Below, piece by piece: positions 17,054 through 27,600 of a DNA stretch of 64,000 nt; the first letter of the stretch is position 1, and each line of letters begins with the position of its first letter. Origin of the DNA: JAXGZG01 sp050952065 (GTDB lineage: Bacteria; Bacillota; Sulfobacillia; Fermentithermobacillales; Fermentithermobacillaceae); assembly GCA_050952065.1 (NCBI GenBank), contig JBMNKF010000003.1, positions 62,001 through 126,000 on the forward strand, in the 5' to 3' direction. Below the pieces are notes generated by a model, which searched no databases, was not told where the DNA came from, and worked only from the letters and a program-made list of their open reading frames with translations. The translations under genes were made by a program, and so were the position numbers.

Positions 17054-17068
17054 CCCGTCTTTTTTTTC
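17043..17068 (+). terminator. Intrinsic terminator after the Spo0E-like gene
   Basis: ACGGGC-GCTA-GCCCGT followed by C and a run of eight T. It includes the end of the preceding coding frame. Confidence 0.9.
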
Positions 17069-17248
17069 GTCCTTTTGCCCGGATTCTTCGACTCGGTTTT
17101 CCTCTCTATAGATTCGCGTAGGTGGATCCCCTGATATGTGCTTAGCCTAGACAGCGCTTTGCCTTGCCAGTCTGTTGATTGCCAAGGCGCTTTCAGTATC
17201 GGCATAGTCTGCCCGCCTATTGCATTTGGGTCATACGGAGAGCGTAAG

Positions 17249-17272
17249 GGGGCAGGTCCTAGTACCTGCCCC
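17249..17272 (-). terminator. Hairpin at the 3' end of the small membrane protein gene
   Basis: A perfect 9-bp stem (GGGGCAGGT / ACCTGCCCC) with a 6-base loop overlaps the last codons of the minus-strand gene. No clear T-run follows, so terminator function is tentative. Confidence 0.5.
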
Positions 17273-17576
17273 TACCAAACGGCAACACAGGTACAACTAT
17301 GGAGAGAGTTATGGCGAATAGCGCTATCGGGTCGAAAGTGGTTCCCCATACTTCCGCTTGCATGGGAACGGGAACCTTGAGAAACTCTGCTACGGCCATT
17401 AAGCCCAAATACGTTCCCCCTGCTACAGCCACGAAATCCTTGATCGCCTGACCAAGAGGGGAATTGGTCTCCTCATACGACGATCTTCGGGCAGTTGCTA
17501 TCCTGTTTACACGGATTCCCATGGACACGTACAAGGCAAGTAGAACCAGGACGACGAGTAGTACGGTCTGAAGCAT
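17259..17576 (-). CDS. Small integral membrane protein, unknown function
   Basis: 105 residues from the second of two close ATG codons, which has AGGGAGGTG 8 bases upstream; the first ATG would be only 2 bases from the SD. An N-terminal hydrophobic helix (L-Q-T-V-L-L-V-V-L-V-L-L-A-L-Y-V), a polar middle with R-R-S-S-Y-E-E-T-N and at least one, probably two, further hydrophobic segments towards the C-terminus suggest two or three membrane passes. I do not recognise the family. It is divergent from the stress-type gene at 17.7 kb, with which it may share a promoter region. Confidence 0.6.
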   Translation of the reverse strand: MLQTVLLVVLVLLALYVSMGIRVNRIATARRSSYEETNSPLGQAIKDFVAVAGGTYLGLMAVAEFLKVPVPMQAEVWGTTFDPIALFAITLSIVVPVLPFGRGRY

Positions 17577-17711
17577 GAGCATGCACCTCCCTAAGAGTAC
17601 ATATGGGCGTGTCTTGGGCATTATGAATAGTCCTTCGGTCCAAGCCACGAATTCTGTCGCCACACCATGGGAACAATACCCGGGAGATTTTCTTGGAGGT
17701 GGGATGACGGA

Positions 17712-18203
17712 ATGTCAAAGACGGTATTGGGAGTGTTCGATGATACAAATCAGGCCGAAAGGGCTGCCGACGAACTCCAAAGGCGCGGAATCGACAGAAA
17801 TGAGCTCTCTGTCATTGCCAAAGAGGACAGAGGCGGTGACCGCAGAAACCGCGACGACCAAGGCCAGGGTATGACCGGTTCCAGAATCAGCGATGGTGTT
17901 GCCACCGGGGGAGCGATAGGCGGCGCGGCAGGTATTCTTGCAGGAGTGGGTGCTTTGGCGATCCCGGGTATCGGGCCCATTGTTGCGGCCGGGCCCATCG
18001 CTGCGGCGCTCACCGGAGCTGCCATGGGAGGCATTGCGGGAGGGCTCGTGGACTGGGGTATTCCCGAAGAAGCCGGTCAGAGGTACGAGGAACATGTCAG
18101 GACGGGCAAAGTCGTGACTCTCGTGAAGACAGACGACGATAAGGTCAGGGAGGTTTCTGACATTCTCCGGCGTAACGGCGCCTACGACGTAGAATCTCAC
18201 TAG
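17712..18203 (+). CDS. YflT/general-stress-type protein with glycine-zipper segment
   Basis: 163 residues. The N-terminus (KTVLGVFDDTNQAERAADEL) matches the alpha/beta fold of YflT-like heat- and stress-induced proteins. A charged linker (R-G-G-D-R-R-N-R-D-D) leads to a Gly/Ala-rich hydrophobic region of about 60 residues with G-G-A-I-G-G-A-A-G and M-G-G-I-A-G-G repeats, a glycine zipper that could insert in membranes. The C-terminus (VRTGKVVTLVKTDD) ends in a short ferredoxin-like element. The ATG at 17712 has GGAGGTGGG upstream. The exact role is unknown. Confidence 0.72.
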   Translation: MSKTVLGVFDDTNQAERAADELQRRGIDRNELSVIAKEDRGGDRRNRDDQGQGMTGSRISDGVATGGAIGGAAGILAGVGALAIPGIGPIVAAGPIAAALTGAAMGGIAGGLVDWGIPEEAGQRYEEHVRTGKVVTLVKTDDDKVREVSDILRRNGAYDVESH

Positions 18204-18250
18204 ATCCTGGAAAGCGGAACTAGGTCGATTGATGGTTCTTGTAGTGCCAA

Positions 18251-18281
18251 GCGGGGCGGCTATCAGAAAGGGCCGCCCCGC
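18251..18281 (+). terminator. GC-rich hairpin after the stress-type gene
   Basis: GCGGGGCGGC and GCCGCCCCGC form a 10-bp perfect stem with an 11-base loop. The T-tract is missing, so termination efficiency is unclear. Confidence 0.55.
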
Positions 18282-18359
18282 AAACGTGTGCCAAGTCCGT
18301 ATCCAAGTCTGGTATTCTTGTCCAATTCAGTCTATACTACATAATCGGTGATAAAATAC

Positions 18360-20012
18360 ATGAAAGAAGTCAGGATAATTCCCCTGGGCGGGCTGGGGGA
18401 AATCGGCAAGAACCTCATGCTCGTGGAGTCCAGTGAAGACATTATTGCTATTGACTGTGGTCTGTCGTTTCCAGAAGAAGACATGCCCGGCGTAGACCTG
18501 GTTGTTCCCGACATCTCGTACCTCATTGAACGGAAAGACCGCCTTCGAGCAATCATTCTTACTCATGGACATGAAGACCACGTGGGCGCGCTTCCATACG
18601 TGCTCAAGGATGTCAACGTCCCCGTATATGGCACTAGGCTGACGCTTGGTCTGGCCAGGCGCAAACTGGATGAGCTCTTCGAGGGCGTCTTCGATTTCCG
18701 GGTTGTTGCCCCGCGAGACATCGTTGATTTCGGTTCTATACGGGTCCAGTTCTTTAGGGTTACTCATTCGGTCTCAGACGCTGTTGGCCTAATCATTGAT
18801 ACTCCTGTCGGCACAATTGTTCACACAGGCGACTTCAAACTGGACCAGACTCCGGTTGACGGTGAGAGTACCGATTACAGCCTGTTGGCTCAGGCCGGTG
18901 AGCGAGGCGTCCTGGCTCTGCTTTCCGACAGCACTCACGCCGACCGTCCCGGATACACGCCTTCCGAGAGGGTCGTAGGCGAATCCTTAAGCCAAGTGTT
19001 CTACAGAGCACAAGGCCGGATTATCGTGACTACTTTTGCGTCCAACGTTCCTAGGATACAGCAGGTTATCGATGCTGCGTACCGATACGGCAGGAAGGTT
19101 TGCGTGGTTGGCCGATCTATGGAGACCGTGGCTGAAGTCGCCATCAACATGGGGTTTCTGAGGGTCCCAATGGGCGTCATGATAGATGTCGCCGACATTG
19201 GCAAGTACCCTCACTCCAAATTGGTGATCTTGTCCACAGGTAGCCAGGGGGAGCCTTTGTCGGCGCTGGCCCGGATGTCTTTAGGCGATCATCGGAAGGT
19301 GGAGATCGTAGAGGGCGACTTGGTCATCATGGCCGCTTCGCCGGTGCCCGGCAACGAGACCACGGTCTCAAGGGTTGTAGATAACCTCTTTAGGAGAGGT
19401 GCCCATGTTGTTTACACTCCCGAGTCCTTAGTGCATGTCTCGGGACACGCCAGTCAGGAAGAGCTGAAGGTCATGCTCAACTTGACCCGGCCCAAGGTTT
19501 TCATCCCGGTGCATGGTGAATATCGCCACCTTATTGTTCACGGCGAGCTGGCGGTGGCTACCGGAGTCCCGCCTTCCAATGTTCTGATAGGTGAGAACGG
19601 CACCATGTTTCGCCTGACTCCCGAGGGCGGTCAGATCATGGGCTCGGTCCATACCAGAGCCGTCCTCATTGACGGCATGGGTGTAAGCGATGTTGAGGAC
19701 GCGATTCTCAAGGAACGCAAGTGGCTTGGGGAATCGGGGGCGATTTTCGTTACTTGCAGCGTGTCTGGAGATACATGCGAGCTTCTGAGCGAACCCACCG
19801 TGAGGACGACAGGGTTTATGCGTAACTCCAGGGCAGACGCCATGTGTCTTGAGATAGTCTCGCGGGCAAAGGATCTCATCGGGTCGCTGACGCCAGAGGC
19901 ACTGACACGGCCGCAGGTAGTTGAGGACGAGTTGGCTGCAACTATCCAGCGGTATCTCAGAAGCGAGACCGGACGCCGGCCCGTGGTCATCTGCACCCTG
20001 AACATAGTGTAA
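18360..20012 (+). CDS. rnj: Ribonuclease J
   Basis: A 550-residue metallo-beta-lactamase/beta-CASP ribonuclease with 5'-3' exo- and endonuclease activity, central to Gram-positive mRNA decay. Metal motifs: THGHEDHVGALPYVL, T-H-S-V-S-D, H-T-G-D-F-K-L-D, later H-V-S-G-H-A-S and P-V-H-G-E-Y. The C-terminal domain has the usual length. I prefer ATG 18360, which has a weak GGTGAT 7 bases upstream, to GTG 18348, which has none. The gene is alone between two hairpins. Confidence 0.95.
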   Translation: MKEVRIIPLGGLGEIGKNLMLVESSEDIIAIDCGLSFPEEDMPGVDLVVPDISYLIERKDRLRAIILTHGHEDHVGALPYVLKDVNVPVYGTRLTLGLARRKLDELFEGVFDFRVVAPRDIVDFGSIRVQFFRVTHSVSDAVGLIIDTPVGTIVHTGDFKLDQTPVDGESTDYSLLAQAGERGVLALLSDSTHADRPGYTPSERVVGESLSQVFYRAQGRIIVTTFASNVPRIQQVIDAAYRYGRKVCVVGRSMETVAEVAINMGFLRVPMGVMIDVADIGKYPHSKLVILSTGSQGEPLSALARMSLGDHRKVEIVEGDLVIMAASPVPGNETTVSRVVDNLFRRGAHVVYTPESLVHVSGHASQEELKVMLNLTRPKVFIPVHGEYRHLIVHGELAVATGVPPSNVLIGENGTMFRLTPEGGQIMGSVHTRAVLIDGMGVSDVEDAILKERKWLGESGAIFVTCSVSGDTCELLSEPTVRTTGFMRNSRADAMCLEIVSRAKDLIGSLTPEALTRPQVVEDELAATIQRYLRSETGRRPVVICTLNIV

Positions 20013-20062
20013 ACATAGGGAAGTGGCCGAAACTTGGCCTTTGCAGTTGTGTTAGAGAACGT

Positions 20063-20088
20063 GGGCGTCGGGACACTTCCCGACGCCC
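20063..20088 (+). terminator. Terminator after RNase J
   Basis: GGGCGTCGGG-ACACTT-CCCGACGCCC is a perfect 10-bp stem, followed by GTTTGT. Confidence 0.75.
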
Positions 20089-20136
20089 GTTTGTATCATG
20101 CCTTTCTATCGTGCCTATGAAGCTATCTGAAAGGGG

Positions 20137-20919
20137 ATGGACTCTGTGGGAGACGGAGAGGAATTCACCCAGCACCACATCAAAGTCAAGAGCGAAGACG
20201 TATCCAGGTACTGCATAATACCGGGCGATCATGAGCGAGGAAAGAAGATCGCTTCCAGGCTGGCGGGACAGAGGCTGGTATCGGAGACCAGGGGCTACAG
20301 GGTCTACCGAGGTACTTTCATGGGTACCCCGATTACCGTGTGCTCAACTGGGATGGGAGGACCCCAGGTAGCCATCGCCATGGAGGAATTGGGCAACCTG
20401 GGCGCAGACACTTTCATCCGCCTTGGCTCGTCGGGGGGCTTGGACCCTCGGACCGGGGTGGGTGACATTGTTGTCGCTACGGCTTCTTACAGGGGCGGAG
20501 GCACTGCCGACGAGTACTTGCCAAAGGGCTTCCCTGCAGTGGCCGATTTTGCGGTTACTCGCACGCTGGTTGATGCGGCTGCCGATCTCGGCATCGACAT
20601 CTTTGTCGGTCCGGTTGCGTCGGTTGACGCGTTCTACCGACCAGATAACGATACCCACAATCACCTTCTGAGGATGGGCGGGATCCTGTCGTTGGAGATG
20701 GAAGCGGACACTGTGTTTATCGTGGGGATGACTCGGGGGTTCCGGTGTGGAGCGGCCTTCGTATTGGATAACGGGCCCAGGACAGCACAGGTTGGCGTTA
20801 GATCCGGAGTGCTGAACATTGCTAACCACGCCAAGGATCCCGATTACGTCTACGCCGAAGAACGCCTGATCGATGTGGGCCTCTTGGCCATGAGCAGGCT
20901 GGCCGAAGAGGACTCCTAG
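20137..20919 (+). CDS. Nucleoside phosphorylase (uridine phosphorylase type)
   Basis: A 260-residue member of the PNP/UDP family, which cleaves nucleosides with phosphate. Visible motifs are the N-terminal Y-C-I-I-P-G-D-H-E-R-G-K-K-I-A (phosphate loop), CSTGMGGPQVAIAMEEL, FIRLGSSGGLDP and the ribose-binding S-L-E-M-E-A-D-T. The last corresponds to the E-M-E element of uridine and purine nucleoside phosphorylases. Substrate preference cannot be fixed by eye; the overall look is closest to uridine phosphorylases. The ATG at 20137 follows GAAAGGGG. Confidence 0.85.
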   Translation: MDSVGDGEEFTQHHIKVKSEDVSRYCIIPGDHERGKKIASRLAGQRLVSETRGYRVYRGTFMGTPITVCSTGMGGPQVAIAMEELGNLGADTFIRLGSSGGLDPRTGVGDIVVATASYRGGGTADEYLPKGFPAVADFAVTRTLVDAAADLGIDIFVGPVASVDAFYRPDNDTHNHLLRMGGILSLEMEADTVFIVGMTRGFRCGAAFVLDNGPRTAQVGVRSGVLNIANHAKDPDYVYAEERLIDVGLLAMSRLAEEDS

Positions 20920-21059
20920 GGATCAGACCCCAGACCCTGCCTGTGGGGGTTCCCCTGCACCCGCCTGGCCAACGCGGGACTTCGCAACACGTGTGGCCGA
21001 CGCCTACCTACAAGGAAACCACCATTTCTCTGCAGAACTATGTGAGAGAGGTGGTTTTC

Positions 21060-24000
21060 ATGAGTCTTCAGTTCATCATTGGGCCCGCTGGGTCCGGGAA
21101 GACCCGCCACATTGTCCGGTCCATAGTAGATAGCCTGATTAACGACGGTGAAGTGCTTTCGGGCGCCATGCCCCACCCCGCGCCCAATATCCTGCTTCTG
21201 GTGCCCGATCAAGCCACCTTTCAGATGGAGAAGAGAGTGCTTGAGGAGTCCTGTCTTGAGGGGTTCATGAGGCTTCAGGTCTTGTCCTTTAGACGCTTGG
21301 CGTGGAAAGTGCTTGAGGAGACTGGAGGCGTGACTCTGCCGTTCATGACCGCAGTAGGCAGGACCATGGCCATCCAGTCGATACTCTGGGAAAACCGCAA
21401 GAATCTCACTGTGTTTGCCCCATTGGTGAACTATCCTGGATTTCGGGATACTCTTTCCCAAGCTCTGCACGAACTCTACGCGTACGACATCGCTCCCGAA
21501 GAGATGCAAGAATCTGTGCTTAAGGGTCCCAAAATCCCGTTTTTGGAACAGAAGGTTCAGGATCTGGCCACAGTCTACCGTGAATATGCCTCATTTCTGA
21601 GAGGTCGCTTTCTCGATCCCCACGATTCTATGAGGTTGTCCGCGGAGAAGATGAGTGGTTCCTCTCTGGTAAAGGGCGCCATGGTGTTTGTGGACGGGTT
21701 TTCTGGGTTCACCTCTGATGAATACCGACTTCTGGAAGCGATCATGGAACATGCTCAAGACGTGTATGTGGCCTTGTGTATGGACCGCGCTGAAACCGAA
21801 ATGCCTCTTAGCGAAACAAGCCTCTTCTACCCGACTAGGGATACTCTTGAGAGACTCCGAGAGATAGCCTGGAAACGGGGTATACGTCAGTCCGAACCCA
21901 TATACCTGGAAGGGAGCCGGGGAGGTTCCCGGTTCAAGTCTTCCGAGCTTGCGATCCTGGAGGCTGGGTTGAGGAGGTGGGGCGGATACCGACTGCGGCG
22001 AGACAAGGCCAGTCAGGTCAGGGATACGGCGAGATCATCAGACGATCACGCCCTATGGGAGGAACTGCGGCCCGCTTCCACGGGAGGCGTCAAGATCCTT
22101 GCCGCAGCTAACCCCCTGACAGAAGTGGAGTTCGTGGCAAGAGAGATCCTTCACCTCGTCAGAGACGAAGGCTATCGTTACCGCGATATTACTGTGGAAA
22201 CCAGGGAGATGGAACCTTACGATGACATAATCCCTCTAGTCTTCCGTGATCACGGGATACCGTTCTTCCTTGATAGGAAAAGGCCCCTTTCGCACCACCC
22301 CCTATCTGAACTCTTGCGGTCAGCCATGGATGTGGCGCTTACCGGTTTCTCATCGGAAGCCGTTTTCAGGTACCTCAAAACCGATCTAGTTCCGGTGTCC
22401 AGGGAAGCAGTGGACATGGTTGAGAACTACGTGCTGGCCCACGGTATCACAGGCGAACGTTGGATCTCCCAAGTTCCGTGGCGTTACCGTCGCAGGTACA
22501 CGCAGAGAGAAGAGTCAGAACCTGAGAGTTGGGGAGAGGCGGAGTTCTGCGATTCCGTCCGGCGTAAAGCCGTGAGTCACCTTGCGAAGTTTTGCAGGTC
22601 TCTTAAAGGGCAGGAATCTCTAACTGCCAGTGCCATATCTCGGGCACTCTACGACCTTCTGATTGACTTGGATGTGCCGGGTTCCCTGGGGAAGTGGCAG
22701 GATGAAGCCGAGGCTCAGGGTGATTTGGCATCAGGGCTTGAGCATGCGGGTCTTTGGGACAAGGTCATGGAGATACTAGAGCAGGCCGCCGAAATCCTCA
22801 AGGATCAGCACTGCGATTTGTCAACGTACGCCATGATCCTAGACGCGGGATTGGAGGATATTCGACTTGGGGTGATTCCCCCATCGCTGGACCAAGTCCT
22901 CGTGGGCACATTGGACAGATCGCGGCAGCCCGAGTGCGCTGTCACCTTTCTGATAGGCGCTCTAGCGGGTTCATTCCCAAAGCGTCACTCTGAAAACGGC
23001 ATCTTTACCGACAGTGAGAGAGAACACCTGGAGAAGCAGGGATTTACGTTAGATCCTGGCTCGCGCGTCAGACAACTCCATGAGAAATACCTTGTATACA
23101 TAGCTCTGACCAGGCCCAGCGTTAAGCTTTACATATCATATCCCCTGGGTGACCAAGAGGGTGGAGGCTTAGAACCTTCCCACATAGTTGGAATTGTCCG
23201 CAGGATTCTCGGGGATAAACAGGAGATATTTGTCCCTCAGATTCCCCTGGCAGAAGAGGACTTCACGTACATCGTTCCCGCACGGATCCGAGGGTTGACC
23301 GTCCGGCAATTGGCGGCCAAGAAGGCCGGTACTCTGAGTTCAATGTGGGCAGAGGCTTTGAGGTACCTCACAGATCCCGAGAGGTATGGGAGCGCTCGTC
23401 GAGTGTTGGAGGCCCTATCCTTCAGGAATCAGGTCCGACCACTCCCCAGGAACATCGTGAACGCCTTATACGGGGAGACCCTTAGGACCAGCGTTTCCAG
23501 GCTTGAGTCCTTTGCGGCGTGTCCTTTCAGCCATTTCGCAGCCAACGGCCTAAGGCTCAAGGAGCGGGAGATCTACAGCCTGGAGCCGGCAGATGCGGGA
23601 ACCTTTCTGCACGAAGCCCTCAAGGAGTTTGTGACACGGGCTTCTGGACCTAACGCTAACTGGGCGGATCTGGCAAGAGAGGAAGTTTGGAAAATCGCCG
23701 ACGAGGTAACAGAGAGACTTGTTCCTCAGCTGCAAGATGAGATCTTCATGAGCTCTGCTCGGCACTCCTACGTGGCAAGGGTGCTTAATCGGATTACCCG
23801 GAGAGCCGCCGAAGTGCTTACCGAACATAGAAAGAAGGGCGAGTTTGTACCGGCAGCATTGGAAGCGCGGTTTGGCCTCGATGATGGCATGCCGCCCATG
23901 CGGATCCCTCTAGCCGGGGGTGAGGTTCTGTTGCGGGGCCAGATCGACCGGATAGACGCGCTGATTCGGGAGGGCGTCACGTACTTGCGCGTGATCGACT

Positions 24001-24671
24001 ATAAATCCAGTCCCCGTCCTTTGGATCTCACCGATGTGTACAACGGATTGTCTCTGCAGCTATTGGTCTATCTCCTTGTGGCGGTAGAGTCGTGGCCCGA
24101 AATCGCGGGGACAACGACTACCATTCTGAGTGGCTTGACGGTCCCAGAATTCGCCGGACAGGTTCTCCCGGCAGGTGCTCTGTACTTTGTGACGCGTGAT
24201 CCTGTCATCAACTCCGAGGTGCCCATAGGTGCTTCAGATGCCCAACAGCAGGTCATGAAGGCTCTTCGGATGTCGGGATTGGTTACAAGCGACATCAAGG
24301 TTTTGCGCTCAATGGACCCGCTTGACCGAGGATACTCCAATATCATACCTGTCAGTTTCACCAAGACAGGAGTCGGAGCAAACTCCAAGATAGTGCCTGC
24401 GGGTGATTTTGGAGACTTGCTCGAGTTTGTTCGGGAAAAGGTGCGGGAGGTGTCTGGCCAGATTCTGTCGGGGCGCGCAGACATCTTTCCTTTCAGGAAG
24501 GGACAAAAAAGAGCGTGCACGTACTGCCCTTACGGCCCCCTCTGCGTATTCGACGTGCTCGTGCCCGGGAACCAGTACCGTGTGATTAAGCCAATTCCAA
24601 AGGAGGAATTCTGGAAGAACGTCAGGCAGCGTCAAGTGAAAGGTGGGAAGTCACATGACTTCGCCCCTTGA
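21060..24671 (+). CDS. addB: ATP-dependent helicase/nuclease subunit B
   Basis: AddB, partner of AddA in double-strand-break end resection. The start at ATG 21060 has AGAGAGGTGG upstream and gives a 1203-residue protein of typical length. The Walker A GPAGSGKT lies at residues 8-15. The C-terminal nuclease domain has V-I-D-Y-K-S-S near residue 980. The four cysteines of the Fe-S staple appear to be present, one in S-F-A-A-C-P-F-S-H-F and three in A-C-T-Y-C-P-Y-G-P-L-C. addA starts 17 bases before the addB stop, so the subunits are translationally coupled. Confidence 0.95.
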   Translation: MSLQFIIGPAGSGKTRHIVRSIVDSLINDGEVLSGAMPHPAPNILLLVPDQATFQMEKRVLEESCLEGFMRLQVLSFRRLAWKVLEETGGVTLPFMTAVGRTMAIQSILWENRKNLTVFAPLVNYPGFRDTLSQALHELYAYDIAPEEMQESVLKGPKIPFLEQKVQDLATVYREYASFLRGRFLDPHDSMRLSAEKMSGSSLVKGAMVFVDGFSGFTSDEYRLLEAIMEHAQDVYVALCMDRAETEMPLSETSLFYPTRDTLERLREIAWKRGIRQSEPIYLEGSRGGSRFKSSELAILEAGLRRWGGYRLRRDKASQVRDTARSSDDHALWEELRPASTGGVKILAAANPLTEVEFVAREILHLVRDEGYRYRDITVETREMEPYDDIIPLVFRDHGIPFFLDRKRPLSHHPLSELLRSAMDVALTGFSSEAVFRYLKTDLVPVSREAVDMVENYVLAHGITGERWISQVPWRYRRRYTQREESEPESWGEAEFCDSVRRKAVSHLAKFCRSLKGQESLTASAISRALYDLLIDLDVPGSLGKWQDEAEAQGDLASGLEHAGLWDKVMEILEQAAEILKDQHCDLSTYAMILDAGLEDIRLGVIPPSLDQVLVGTLDRSRQPECAVTFLIGALAGSFPKRHSENGIFTDSEREHLEKQGFTLDPGSRVRQLHEKYLVYIALTRPSVKLYISYPLGDQEGGGLEPSHIVGIVRRILGDKQEIFVPQIPLAEEDFTYIVPARIRGLTVRQLAAKKAGTLSSMWAEALRYLTDPERYGSARRVLEALSFRNQVRPLPRNIVNALYGETLRTSVSRLESFAACPFSHFAANGLRLKEREIYSLEPADAGTFLHEALKEFVTRASGPNANWADLAREEVWKIADEVTERLVPQLQDEIFMSSARHSYVARVLNRITRRAAEVLTEHRKKGEFVPAALEARFGLDDGMPPMRIPLAGGEVLLRGQIDRIDALIREGVTYLRVIDYKSSPRPLDLTDVYNGLSLQLLVYLLVAVESWPEIAGTTTTILSGLTVPEFAGQVLPAGALYFVTRDPVINSEVPIGASDAQQQVMKALRMSGLVTSDIKVLRSMDPLDRGYSNIIPVSFTKTGVGANSKIVPAGDFGDLLEFVREKVREVSGQILSGRADIFPFRKGQKRACTYCPYGPLCVFDVLVPGNQYRVIKPIPKEEFWKNVRQRQVKGGKSHDFAP

Positions 24672-27600
24672 GCGATCCAGTACCTGGACCCCTCAACAGA
24701 GACTGGCGATTGAGACCACTGACGGAAACCTGTTGGTATCTGCGGCAGCGGGAACGGGAAAGACGTCAGTACTGGTGGAACGAATTATCCGCCTAGTCAC
24801 ATCCACCGATTCACCTGTAGAAATCGAGAGATTCCTGGTAGTTACGTTCACCGAGAAGGCTGCACAAGAGATGAAGGCGAGGATACGCTCGGCCCTGGAG
24901 AAGGTCGCACTGGAAGACCCAGAGAGCGGCGCCACACGCCAAGTCGATTTTGTGGAGAGAGCCCAGATATCCACGATCCACGCGTTTTGCCTAAAGGTGC
25001 TGCGCAGATACTTTCATCAGGTGGATCTCGATCCTTCTTTTCGTGTGTTGGATTCGGCTGAGGCAGACCTCATCCGGCGCGAAGCTCTAGACGAGGTGTT
25101 TGAAGAGGCCTACGCTATCCAAGCGGATGACGACAGCCCCTTCCGCGGCTTGGTTCAACGATACGGGGGAACCCGAATCGACGAGGGGCTCAAGAATATC
25201 GTAGTGAGCCTCCACCAGTTCGCCACAACCCAACCTGACATGGAAGGTTGGTTAAATCGAGCGTTGTCCATGGTTCACGAGATCTCTGAAGCAACCTCCA
25301 TCTGGGACTTGCCCTGGAGCCGCTCGCTGTGCAAGTCCATACTGAGCCAAATCGACCGTGTCTTATCCTTTCAAGAAGAGGCGTGCGATGGTTGTCTCCC
25401 TCCTGGAGGGCCACTAGAATACATGCTTACCTTGGACCAGGAGAGAGCGTTCTACCGAGAGATCAAACAAGCCCTGGAAACCTATGCAGACGGGGATTTT
25501 GCCCGGGCCGAAACTGCACTGGCCCAATTGGCGAATTATGAGCATCAACGCTTGCCTACTGCCAGAGATGCTGACCCGAGCATAAGAGAACAAGTTAGGA
25601 ACATGCGAGACGCGGCCAAGAACGAGTTCAGAAGACTTGGCAACTACGCTCTTGCAAGGCCTCCTCAACAAGTGCTGAAGGAACTCAAGGATACCGTTCC
25701 ATTCCTGGAATGCCTGGTGGATTTGGTCCTCAAACTGGACAGGCGCTATTGGGCAAAGAAGAGAGAGCGCAGGGGTTTAGACTTCTCAGACCTTGAACGG
25801 CTCTGCCTACAAATCTTAACCAAAGAAGAAGATACACGTAGAGAGATTCAGTTGGAGTACGACTACGTTCTGGTTGACGAGTATCAAGACACCAACCCGA
25901 TCCAGGAGGCAATCCTGTCCAAAGTGGTTCGAACAGGCGAGCGGGCGAACTTTTTCATGGTCGGTGACATCAAGCAGAGCATATATCGTTTCAGACTGGC
26001 TGAACCGCGAATCTTCCTGGATAGACACAAAACCTACACGCCTTTGGACAAAGACAAGAAGTCGCTGTCTTCCGGCTCGCGGGTGGACCTATCGGTGAAC
26101 TTCAGGAGCCGGCAAGAGGTTGTGGACGCTGTCAACTGGGTGTTTGATGCCATCATGCGCGAAGACGTCGCGGAGATCGATTACGATCAAAGCCACCGTT
26201 TAGTGCAAGGGGCGTCCCACTACGAGCCGGGAAACGGGAGGTATGTGGCCGAATTCCACCTGGTTGAGAGGGAACAGACTCTTGATGCAGACTACGGTCA
26301 AGATGGGGATGAAAGCGACCACCGGGGTCTGGACGAATACGAGGCTGTGGAGAAAGAAGCGCTGGTAGTAGCGGCCAAGATCAAGAATATGGTCACATCC
26401 GAAGACCCGCTTCTCATCTTCGACGCTGAGTCCAAGACCATGCGCAAGTGCTCGTACAAAGACATCGCCATACTCATGCGTTCAACCAAGGATAGGGCAA
26501 ACGCCGTGTTGGAGGTCTTGGGCCGGTGTGGCATTCCCGCTTACGCTGACACCTCAACAGGGTATTTCCAGGCAAGAGAGATCGAGGTTGCGCTCTCGGT
26601 CCTGTCTGTTATCGACAACCCGCGCCAGGACATTCCTTTGGCGGCAGTCCTCCGGTCACCCATTGTGGGATTGTCGCCCGAAGACCTTGCGATGATCCGG
26701 TGCCGTCACAAAGAAGGCTCGTTTTACGACGCCGTAAAGGTTTATTCCCAAGTAGATGCGCGGGTGGCCGGTTTCTTGGAGACGCTTGAACGATGGCGGA
26801 CTATGGCTAGGCGGAAGCCTCTGGCCGAGCTCGTGTGGACCATCCTCCACGAGACGAACTATGAAGACTACGTGGGAGGGTTGCCCGGAGGCGCTCAACG
26901 CCAAGCCAACCTGCAGGTTCTATATGATCGCGCCAGGCAGTTTGACTCGTTTGGCCACCACGGCCTGTTTCGATTCCTTCGCTTTGTGGAGAAACTGAAA
27001 GAGTCCGAAGGCGACTTGGGCGCAGCCCGAGCACTGGGCGAGCAGGAAGACGCGGTCCGAATCCTTTCTATCCACAAGTCCAAGGGTTTGGAGTTTCCAG
27101 TGGTCTTCGTCATTGACTTGGGCAAGAGGTTCAACACCGACGACGTCCGACGTGAGATCCTGTTCCATAAAGATCTTGGAATCGCCGCGCTCTATTGCGA
27201 TCTGACAGACGGGGCCCTCGTCAAGTACCCGTCTTTGGCGCATCAGGCCGTGTCTTCGCGGATCTGGTCTGAGAACTTGGCTGAAGAGATGCGGGTGCTC
27301 TATGTGGCGCTTACCAGGGCTAAAGAAAAGCTCTTTTTGGTGGGTTCGGCCAGGCAACTGGACAGATGTATGGATAAGTGGCGGCGGCTGGACCTCCCTG
27401 GGGCAGCCACCTACCTTGATTGGCTGTGCCCGGTGATTCTAAGAGACCATGATTGGAATCCTTTTGAGGTTACTATGTGGGGAACTCAAGACGGTTGTCC
27501 GGTGCCCCTCCCCGAGGTTCTCGCCGCGACAGGATTGCGGGATGCTTCTGCTTATGTGTGTCCCCTCCCGCCTCCCAATCCCCAAGTGCGCGAGGAAGTC

